Translations under genes and position numbers: made by a program
Notes under the pieces: model-generated
Told to the model about the DNA's origin: nothing
The model's database searches: none
The model's input: the letters and a program-made list of their open reading frames with translations, nothing else
Shown: positions 1 through 10,300 of the stretch, one piece after another
Numbering within the stretch: the first letter of the stretch is position 1
Layout of the letters: every line of letters starts with the position of its first letter
NCBI RefSeq assembly: GCF_001039355.2
Contig: NW_019775826.1
Span: forward strand, 109,692 to 173,691
Length of the DNA stretch: 64,000 nt
Direction: 5' to 3'
Source of the DNA: Lingula anatina
Lineage: Eukaryota; Brachiopoda; Lingulata; Lingulida; Lingulidae

Positions 1-2817
1 CCCCCCCCCCTTCAGAGAGTACAAGGTGAAAACCTAAAAATGATGACCTTGATGGCAATTTCATCATTTTTGTTATTTTTTCGAAAGCGTACAGAGGGCA
101 TCATCTTGCTTTCTCCCCCTCCCCCCCAAGGTTAAAAACTTGTGAAGATGATAATAATGATAAAAAAAATGGCCATCTTATAATGATACTTTGATGGCAT
201 CAGATCTTGTTTGAATGTTGACTGTGTGTATGTGTATTAAGAATGTTGTATGAGAATGGCATGGTGTCTTCTTCACTGTTGTGCTCTTGCCAGTTGTTAT
301 CATAGGCACTCTAGAAGCACAAATAAATTTTTGTAGAAACTTAATAGATCTAATTGGTACTCTAGAGGCATTTGTGTGTAGCCTTCATAGTGGCTCTATA
401 ACTCAAATTTTAAGAAACATCACTAATTGTTTAGGGGTACTTGAAATTTTTATGCTTGCTTTGAGATACATAGTGGATCAGGAATTTTTGTTTTGCATAG
501 CTTACATTTTTTGACTCTACTGCCTGGCAGGATTAACTAGCTAAGAAATATAAAAAGAATATTTGTAATAAAATATTTTTAAAAAAATTGTGCCTCTTGA
601 AGTTACCATAAGATTAACTTTTTCTGTGTGATTAACTATGATGTTATGTCTACTTAGTAAGCTAAATTGTGAAGCCATTTTCTGGGTGATGACATGCTGC
701 TATTAAGCATATTCGTAATACTCTTTCTTTCACCTGTGCACGGTTTTAAGAAATGTTTCTCATGGTATAAGGCTTCATCTGCTTTTAATATTGAATTTCA
801 CCGTGAATTTTTTTTTCTTTTTTTTTTCTTTTTAGATTGATACCATTTATGTGTTAAAATGTAGTTACTGCTCTGTGGATGGATTAAGACCATTAATTGT
901 TGACAACAAATTCTATTTGCTACATGTTTAAATATTGGTTGGCTCTTGAGTAGACTTTGATCGCATTCACAACGAGTTGAGCCATGGCTTACAAATCCTG
1001 GAACTAAATATGGCGGACGTACATGAAAGAAAAACCGCCTAATCTTTTGATAGTCTCTCCACCTCTCACACGCCTCCCCATATGTCTTCCCAATGGAGCC
1101 GAGATTTAATGACTGTACCCCCGCAGGGATGACGCATGGGTAGGCGTGTGAGAGGCAGAGAGACTATTAAAAGATTAGGTGGTTTTTATTTCATGTACGT
1201 CCGCCATATTTAGTTCCAGGATTTGTAAAGCCATGGTTCAACTCGTTGTGAATGCGATCTTTAATTATGTAGTCATGTTTGGGGGTCCTCAGACAAATCA
1301 AATAAACTACAACCATGATTGTATCCACAGTGAGTGGAGTTTTTTTGTACTCACTGCCACATTCTTTCTCTTTTTTTCCTTCACCTCATGTCGGAACAGA
1401 AGAAGGTAAAGTAATATCAAGTAGTATAGAAAATAGGAACGCTCTTTAGTGTAACAGTGTAGAAAGACAGTTGTGATATCCTCGTAGTGCTTTGAATTTT
1501 CTTTTATTTTTTTGCAAAACGTAGGTAAATGATCCGTGTAACCTATTTTAAAGGACATTATTTTAGTCTCAGATTCCCTGATACATACCCATGCATTTCA
1601 AGCTTTGAAAAACAAAAAAAGATCACTACAGTCACAGTTTCCATTTGTTAACTCTTGTGTGTATGTGTGTGGGATTGATGTGTTTCTGTCATCTTATCTC
1701 TCTGATTTAACATTTCTGTAATAGTTTGTACCAAATTTTCTGTTGAACAGTAAATCAAGGATGCCTTAAACTTTGTGAAGTTTCTGGAGTTCTTGGAAAC
1801 TTGTGGTCAAGGCCATTTGATTATGAGTCATAATGTTTATATTCTACCCATGGTTTTAATGTTCTGTTGTTTTAGGAAATGTTCAGTTTAAGTCACATTA
1901 CTCTATTATCAGACTGGGATGCATCAAAGCAAAATTCAGGAAAAATATTTGCATGCAATAATTTGTTATTCATAGAATTCATTTCAATGTTCATAAAGCA
2001 TTTTCTTTTCTTTCACTTGCTTCCTGAAGTGGTGAAATTGACTCTTTGTTTATACTTTATTTGTATTTCAGAAGACATCACTTAGTTGCAAATTTACTGC
2101 GAGCTTTCATTTTTAGTGTTTTATATAAAACCAGTTCAACCCTCCACTAAAGACTGACCAACATGCCCTTACTAAGATGAAATGCAAAGTTGGGGGTTTG
2201 GGCACAACCCACAAATGAGTATTGACTTTCATATGAAACAGTCATATTTACACAATTTAAATGAAGAAAATTATCATTACATTTGTAAAATTTTAAACCA
2301 AGATTCACCGTTGATTGTTTACACACATTTGTCTTAAAATGGGTTTACATATTTGGTTGGTTAAGGAAATGATGAGCCAAGCCCTCAAGGATCTGCATCA
2401 TATATGGAGAATTCAATGTAGAACTTTCCGTCCCCCCCCTTCCCCATAATCTTAGCATGGACAGTAGTAGGTGGTAGAGGTTACGTAGAAACATCATCGG
2501 GGAAAGTGTCACATGCTGCAGAGGCAGTCACACTTTCTCATAACTCTTGGTTTTGGGATAGATGTTTGGACAGTTTAGTACTTGTACATTGGTTCTGGTA
2601 TAAGCCTAGTGCTGTAGTGAAATCATTGACTTGTTTGAGTTGTACAAGATACCTGTGGAGCTGATCTTTATGTTAAAAAAAAAAAAAGAAAAGCAGACAG
2701 TATTTTGGAAGACACTGTTGATTTCACTGGTAACAGGTTTCAGTGGTTACTTGAGTTGCATGTATTGTATGCTAGACTGACTTGACAAACTAATATTTTA
2801 CTCTTTGAATATTTCAG
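1..2817. other. Non-coding region left of the Jupiter-type exons
   Basis: Starts with ten C. It is AT-rich, and apart from the foldback element at 959-1259 I see no supported exon. It is presumably intron of the Jupiter-type gene. Confidence 0.5.
959..1259. mobile_element. Foldback / MITE-like element with ~117-bp inverted arms
   Basis: The left arm at 959-1075 begins GATCGCATTCACAACGAGTT; its reverse complement ends the right arm at about 1143-1259. The arms are about 90% alike (both include the ATGGCGGACGTACATGAAA block) and enclose a spacer of about 67 bases. There is no transposase-sized ORF, so any movement would depend on enzymes from elsewhere. It lies in the region left of the Jupiter-type exons, probably in its intron. 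Confidence 0.75.
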
Positions 2818-2870
2818 GAATCAATCCTATCACTGGAATGGTCATTGGGGCTCCACAGACAACGGAGAGG
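2818..2870 (+). CDS. JPT1: Jupiter/HN1-type protein, penultimate coding exon (partial gene)
   Basis: Acceptor ATTTCAG and donor GTAGGATC enclose 53 nt. Entering with two bases it reads INPITGMVIGAPQTTER and ends in phase 0. It joins the exon at 3188 to give a C-terminus of PPGGKS type, as in Jupiter microtubule-associated homologues (JPT1/HN1, fly Jupiter). These are small disordered proteins associated with microtubules. Upstream exons, which would carry the repeated RVLxPPGG-type motifs, are not seen in 1-2817 and presumably lie left of the window. The family call rests mainly on the last exon. Confidence 0.6.
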
Positions 2871-3187
2871 GTAGGATCATGAGGCATTTTCCCAATGTGC
2901 ACTTATAGACAATGCATTCTCCTTGCATAGAATTATGTTTTTTGATTCATGGACTACCTTGTTACAACTTTTTTCATAGTGATGAAATCTTATGTTTGCC
3001 TAAAATTGTACACACTGTAAATGTAGGATGAAATAAGTTATTCATTTGGAGCAAATTCTGAACATAGTATATTTGTGGGAAATAAGAGTATATTTGTGGA
3101 AAATAAGGTCTTTGGAGAAGATAACTTTCAAATCTGATGCATTGTTATATTGATATCCTTCGTTATGTTATATTATTTTTATTTCAG
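2871..3187 (+). other. Intron of the Jupiter-type gene
   Basis: A 317-bp GT-AG intron between the two recognised exons; nothing else is seen. Confidence 0.6.
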
Positions 3188-3241
3188 CCATCCACTAAAG
3201 TACATCATCCACCAGGTGGCAAGTCAACTGCTTTGTGGTAG
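3188..3241 (+). CDS. JPT1: Jupiter/HN1-type protein, last coding exon
   Basis: After a TTATTTCAG acceptor it reads PSTKVHHPPGGKSTALW and stops at TAG (3239-3241). PPGGKS followed by a few residues and the terminus is the recognisable end of JPT/HN1 proteins. The phase agrees with the previous exon. The gene is on the opposite strand to INF2 and converges with it, with stop codons about 4.15 kb apart. A single short exon can mislead, so confidence is moderate. Confidence 0.65.
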   Translation, partial: PSTKVHHPPGGKSTALW

Positions 3242-3471
3242 AGGGCCAAGAAGAGCCAGAGTCTCAGTCTCTTGGGAGAATGGAATACACATAGGACTCA
3301 TGAAAATTGAAACTCATTGTCTGTTAATATATATATATATAATATGGGACTAAAACACTATGCATTATTCTTCTGTTGAACTTGAATACAAGACAGACAT
3401 GTCTTATGAATGATTTACAATATCTTAGTAAAAAAAAAAAATGAACATTTGAAACCAGTTTGAAAATTTTG

Positions 3472-3477
3472 AATAAA
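3472..3477 (+). terminator. Candidate poly(A) signal AATAAA for the Jupiter-type gene
   Basis: The first AATAAA after the stop, about 230 bases downstream, followed by an A-rich run. Other AATAAA hexamers occur further right, so the true end may be longer. Confidence 0.3.
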
Positions 3478-6435
3478 AAAACATGGGCCCACCAAGTTAA
3501 ATATGACCGACAGATTGTGTAGTTCATTGAAAATCTTGTTTGAAGCAATGCTTGCTATAAACGGATTTCATGGCAAAAGCTTTGCAGTGATGTCTTATTT
3601 CATTGAAATTATTTATAGTGAGAAAAGTCTGGATGGATGTGAAAAAGATTTGAGTGCATATTTGGGCATTTAAGCAAGGTGGTTAGACACATTTATTTGA
3701 GAAAAGATGGAACTATTGAACTCTAAGAATTGATATGGACCCTTGTGATATTATTATTGGGGCTTTTCAGTAAAACTCCCCGAGCTTATGAGTAACACTT
3801 AGCTAATCCCTCAACTAGCTATCATTTCTGCCATGTTAATCTTATTGAAATCTGGTGGGACATGCTAGTAGCTCTGACAATGGGAAACGGTGTATCCCAA
3901 GTTGACCACAGACAAATTCACAAAATTTCTAATTTTTGTCAGGCATATTCATTTATGCATGTTTTGTACACAATTTCTTGTACAGTATTCAATTTGAACA
4001 AAACAAAAGTGCAATGTTAACTTAATTGTTTACTTTGAGTTTTGTTTTTCACATGTTTTGTTACCATTTAGTAAAACAGAAGTTCTTTTTGACACTCACC
4101 AGTGTAACACTCACCAAGTAAAAATCTTGTTTTGTAATATATTAACTCTCAGATATATATCAAGTGCTTGCTGCTGCATTCTTGCTGTAACCAAAACTAA
4201 TGATGACTACTTGAAACCTCATTGCAATTTAGATTTATAGCTTGTTCAGAAGGAAAGTTGTAAAATATTTCTTGGAAGGTTTGGATATGTGTGTACTTCA
4301 AGACAGCTGTATTTACCTCAAGTGAGAACTGCTAGTGAAGTTAAGTCATGGGCTCTGTTAGATGGAGTAGTTTTTTAACCAACATATCTCATTCCATAAA
4401 GTCTGAATGTAGTTTTCCATATCGTTCATTCCATAAAACCCAGCTGTAGTTACTCACTGGCCATAATTTTTCCTTTCAATATTTACATAGGAATGCACTT
4501 AAAAAATTGCTGTGTGCACTTTGTTGTCCATTTGACGATATCTGTTGAATAAGTATGCTCCAATGTAATTCTCACTGACAAAGATAAAGATTCTACTGCT
4601 ATTTACATGTTATGTGTCTAATATAAGAATATTTCCTTTTGTTTTTTAGTTTATTAAGAAATGGGTTACTTTGCATTTGCTGTTATTTCAGTCCCATTAG
4701 TTATTAACATTTCCATTCTGACCACATTATTGTATTGTGTTTATCGATATTCCGTATCTTCATTCCATTAGATAAATACTTCAAATAGCATTGAAGATTC
4801 TTCTTACAGAAATCTGTATTTTCAAAACTACTTTTTTCCTCCAAATATTGAGTTATGGTAGTTGTTGTGAAAAATAGACTTTTGAATGTTAATATCAAAA
4901 TGCTGGCAGTTTTGTAAATAAAATTTGGATAACAGCAGATTTTTTTTGTGTGATTTGTATTGAATCGTTTTAAAAGTATCATCAGAATATTCACATTAAT
5001 AAGGGAACGCAGCAGTGTAGACCCAGTCTTTACACTAATGTACTATGATCTTTATAGAATAATTTTGAAAGGAAGTTGAAATGGTGTAATTTTGGTTGGT
5101 GTCTGTGTAAGTACAAAAATACACCAGAATGTGTGCCATGATGGTCAAATAATTGACAGGTGGTGGATGTTGCAGAGAGGAACATATTCAGAAAAGCGCG
5201 ACTTTTGGTATTCTTGTATAGTATTATCAAGAACCATTTCATAAGTTTTCTGTCAATGTACCCAATCTCGTGGCTGTAATGTGCATGAAATCTGCATTGG
5301 CAAAAGACAAAAATAAGAAACCTGTACATTTACGTTTAAATTTATTTGCATATTAAATAACATATTGCATATACAGATGTATAATTCTGATATAATATAT
5401 GTAAACCTATTCCATGAGCTTTGCATATGATATTAAACACTGACACAGAGATGAAGATGATAAACATTATGATGACAGAAACGGTTTAGACAATGACAAT
5501 GATTTGAAAAATGCACCCTGTGGGTACATTAGTCATCCAGACTCTAGGTGGTGCATGAATCTTGTTGCAGGACAACCTACAACAAAGGTTTTTTTACCAA
5601 CATGGTTTATTATTGGCAAACTTTTGAACCCTTAAGCAACAAATATTGAACAGAATTAAGTAAAATATATCATGCTTTGAAGTAAGCTCCTTGCTTTCAA
5701 CACCTCACCTTGAAATAATACTGAATTGTGTCGAAGAGGAGAAACTTACTTGATATTTGAGGCTGTTTAACTTGAAAAATTAACATGGCATTTAACCTTT
5801 GCTGCTTGTTACTCAGAATAACACCATTTACAGCAAAAGTTATCATACAGAACGAGATATTTCATAACTAATTATGCAATTATTTATGCCTAGAAATATA
5901 TTATATCTTTTGAATGCTGTCCCCCTGAATAAAAAAAAAAAAAAGAAAATATGCTTACTGCCAGACAATTTTGCATATAATGATGTCTATTGCAACCCCA
6001 CCTATTCTTTAAACAGCCAATTGTTATAGGGTTACGTCTATTGAACTTTTAAGGTCACTTAAATGAATACTGAAAACTTCAATTACATATGATTATTTGA
6101 AAATCATGAAATCCACACTAACATAATTATCAGTTAATATGTGAACTAGCTGCAAGTAGTTTGTTATTATGAACTCCTGGACCAATAAAATGCTGGGGGA
6201 CTATTGAATCCTGAAGGGTTAAATGTTATAATTTCATTTTATTTCATATCCCTCTGGGGTATGGGTCTATATTACTACAGAAGTTTGAGACCTGCTCACC
6301 CTAAAACACAATTTGTACTAAAATCCATTGACAAAACTTGAAACGAAAAAGATGTTATATAAACAGTTCACATTCAACATTTAAAATTCTATAATCGTAA
6401 CTGATCATCTGAGTATACTTTCAATTGCATACATA

Positions 6436-6441
6436 TTTATT
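6436..6441 (-). terminator. Candidate poly(A) signal AATAAA for INF2
   Basis: The + strand reads TTTATT, about 950 bases past the INF2 stop. Similar hexamers at 6238-6243, 5605-5610 and 5341-5346 are alternatives. Without transcript data the 3' end is open. Confidence 0.25.
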
Positions 6442-7393
6442 AATTAAAACTTAAACCTGTCTGCTAATTTGATTGAAAACTATGCTCTTGTTTTACTCAG
6501 AAGTGCATAAATGTATCTATATGCACTTGGTCAAACAATTTTCACATTTTTTCTCTTTTCAAGCAATGTTGACATTAGAAAAGGATGCACATTTGTCAAC
6601 AAAGACGTCAAAACAACCATCGTCTAAATTCTTATCTTACTTTGAAATAATGGTTTAAGAGTAACATTCTGTAGTAATGCAATTTAAAATATCATCTAGC
6701 TGATTAACTGAAAAGCAGATATTTATGCCTAATAAATAACAAAATTTAAACAGTTGCTTAACTGAGTTTAAAGTCCTTACCTGTTCAAATCAAAGGTAAA
6801 ATCAGATGTATTTACTGATAAAACATCACCTTGATTTCAAAACCTTTTATAAAAAATTAATTCATATTTGTCAGAGTACTTGAGATGCATTTATATACAC
6901 AAATCTAACTAAGTATTTTTCTTTAACAATGACCACAAGTTACACAAGACAAAAATATACAAACTTGATAATCTCATAACATTAAAACTTTTTCCTCACT
7001 CTCCAACTGGCAGCGATTTTAGGCATATCAAAAAGTTGCTTTTGCACAGATATAATATTTAAACTGAAATATATGAGGAAAATGTTAACAATTCTATATA
7101 TATGTTTAAGAATCAATCAGTGATGAACTGATGTACCCCTGGAAGACTGGTCAATATTTCTCATGACATAAAATATATTATGACTGGTGAGGAAAATATC
7201 AACTCCTGTATTTCATCATGGAAGAGAAACTACCAAAATGTGATAAGTCAAGCAGCACATTTAAATTAACTACTTGGAATTAACAATATTTTGACAAATT
7301 GTGCTACTCTATTTTCTATCAAACAAGAAAACAAAGGTTAATAACAAACCATACATAAATAGTAAGTGGAAGTTAAACAAAATGCAGTTATTA

Positions 7394-10300
7394 TTATTTC
7401 CATACACCTGCCTTTTTTCTGTCAGCTGCTTTTATATGAGGGTCCCCTTTATTGAGAGCTGACTTACGGAATGGTGACTTATCTTTTGGTTTCCCCATCA
7501 ACTTTTGTAAAAATGATGGGGATTTATCAGGCAGATCGTTTTCATTCACCGTAGAGAGACCAGACATCTCCAGATCATGTTTTTCTGAATCTGCAATAGG
7601 ATTGGCAGTACTGATACTTCGCCGTTTGGAAGCATCAGTCACTCCTGCTTTTTTGGGTCTCATAACAACAGAACTTGTCGATTCTTCCTGATGTGGTCCT
7701 GTCTTAGTGATCGTTGGAATGCCCTTGCTTCTTCGCACACTCCCCATTCTTCGAAGTGGGCTCTCACCTACATCGAATTCTGTGCTGTTGGTTGTGGTGA
7801 CTGGAGATGCTGTCTTCCTGCGGAGGCTGCTGTATGGTGCGGTGAGTCTTGAAAAAACATCGGCCTGGCTTCCGCCACTAGGCTCGGGGGTAATGGACCT
7901 TGGAGTGGTTTTCTGTGAGCCCCCGTCATACTGTGGCTGTGGTGAGGCAACTCTTGGGTGCATCTTGCCAGTTTTGGACTCGTGGGAAACTGCAGGATGT
8001 CTGGGGGATGACTTGGCTTCAGCTGCGTGCCTTGGTGACTGCTTCACCTCTGTTGTGTGCCTAGGAGAACCATGGACCTCTGGAATATCTTTCGGAGCAT
8101 GTGTGACTGTTTCAGAGTGGCCATCTGGAATTTTGGGTGGACCTTTACGACGCATGCTGTTCAGGCGTGAAAAGACAGTGTCCTTTTCTTTTTTGAGGCC
8201 CTGGGATGGTGTAGCAGCACGGGGTGGCTTGGCACTTTCACTCTTATTTGTAGAGGCACTGTTTGCAGAATTGAGGCTTGTGTTAGAAGTAGACTTTGTT
8301 TTGGCACTTATACCCAGGCTTGGTCTCTTGGGGCGACCTGTTGTTGGTATAGCAGTCTTTGTTTTAGTCTGGGTGACTGGAGTTGAGGTGGTCTTCTTCA
8401 ATGGTGCTTTCCGTGAGGAAGTTGGTCGGCTGGAACTATTATTAGAAGCAGTACTACCTTGAGAATGAAGACTTGCATTTGAAGCAGATTTATTCCGATC
8501 AGTATGATTAAAGGAAGAAGTTGATGTTCTTGGTGAGCGCACAACTTTTGAGGAAGACTTGTTAGAGTCAGAAGACTTATGACTGGAGCCAGAATCTCTC
8601 TTACTAGGTGTGGGTCTGTTGTGTGCTTGGAGAGTTGACTTGGTGAGTGGTTTCTTTTGAGGGACTGTTTTAGCAGGTGGTGGCTGCTTGGTCTTGGGAG
8701 CAGTTGTACTTGTTTTAGACACACCTGCAGTCTTTTTCCTTGGTGGTGCTTTTGGAGTTGGCTCCGTAGGTTCAGCAGAAACTTCTATACCTAGGCTTTG
8801 GCGAACATTTTCTGGAAGATCACTGACTTTTACCACATGTTCTACAGTCTCTATCACAGTCCACTCTTCATCTTCTGGTTTATCCTGGTCCCCATTCTCC
8901 ATTCCAGGCAAAGGAAGAGTGAAAGAAGCACTGACATCTGTTGCTGAATCCAGGGAATCTCCAGTGTTTGGAATTACTGTGTCAGTCGAACCAGCAGCTG
9001 TCATACCTCCTTCATTTCTCATTTCATCATTCTCATCAAATGACCCAGATTCTAAAATCTCCTGTGACTTACGATTGATGTTTTTGTTGTCCAGCAACTC
9101 TGATTCTAAAGTACTGCTCATCGAGGTTCTCTGGGAAACTGTTTCAGATTGTGTCTCAAATCCTTCATCGTTGCTTTCCACACCATGGTAATGGATGTCA
9201 GCTTTATCATTCATTTTCTTTTCCTCTTTGTTGTCATTGATGTCTCTTGGAGAAGTTGGTGAAGTTGGACTCTTGGCCTTTTCCGTATTTTTATTCTCAA
9301 CATCTGGATCATGTGAAGAGCTGGGCCTGCTACCAGTTGTAGTGAATGGAGATGGCTCTTCATTGTCGCTACTATAAAGATGAGACAAGCGACTGGACAA
9401 GCTTCGACCAATACTTCTTGCATTCCCTCTAGGGCGTGGAGTGACAGGGTCCTCAGCTGTATCAAACATATTTGGCTGCCTTCTTCTGCGGAGACTGGAA
9501 AGTATTTCATCAGGTTCTGCTTTCAGTTCTTTCAAAGCTTCAGATGGTTTGTGGTCAGGTGTGGTAGCTTCAGGTGTGTTCAAATTGTCATAAGTACTAA
9601 AGCGTTTCTCATTGGATTTACTGTCACTTATGTTTCCATTTATGTTATCATAAGTACTTAAAACTTTCTGCCTGCGTGAGGAATGTCTGGGTGAAGTGTC
9701 TTCTTCCTCTTCTTCTCCATCCTCTCGTTTTCCCCTCCAAGAAGTCGAATGTTGAAGCCATGCTCTCTCAGTCAAGCTTTCCCTCTGCATTGATGGTTTA
9801 TAACTATCTCTAGAAGGAGAAAATAGTTGTGGTGATTTTGTTGGAGTGGCCTTTTCTTTTTCCATTGGGCTAGACTGAGCACGAGGTGAACCAATCTGTT
9901 CTATTTCCTTCCCTGTTTTTTCTATTGCTTTCAGGACTTGGTCTATATCAGTCTTTTCAATATTGCTTTGCCAACGTCTAAGTCTAGGTGGATAGGAGCT
10001 GGGGCGCACATCCAGTGTGCTGGGTCTATTTTTCTTATTTTCCTCTTCAACTTTATCACTGTCACTTGCATCATTCTGGACCGATTCTATTTTCTGTATC
10101 ACAGTATTAAAATCAGAGCCTTCAGTGGAACTCTGTGGTACTCTTGTTGAGGATCTCTCATTGATTTGTTTATCTGTAGTCTGATTAGTCTCTTCTGATT
10201 TTGTACTGACATCCTCACCAATTTTCTCCATTGATTTTTCCTTTTCAACTATTGTCTTAAGAGCAGAGTGGAGTTCTGCAGGGTCTAAGTGTGACCTCCA

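Larger units (their letters stand above)
3242..7393. other. Convergent 3' region between the Jupiter-type gene and INF2
   Basis: 4.15 kb of AT-rich sequence between two facing stop codons, with several AATAAA and TTTATT hexamers. It must contain both 3' UTRs. No ORF resembles a known protein. Confidence 0.7.

Noticed and set aside
7707-8462. 251-codon open frame on the + strand, and similar + strand frames to 13313
   Set aside because: Antisense shadows of the INF2 last exon. Their Val/Leu/Ser bias reflects the complementary Ser/Thr/Lys codons, and the - strand frame has clear family context.
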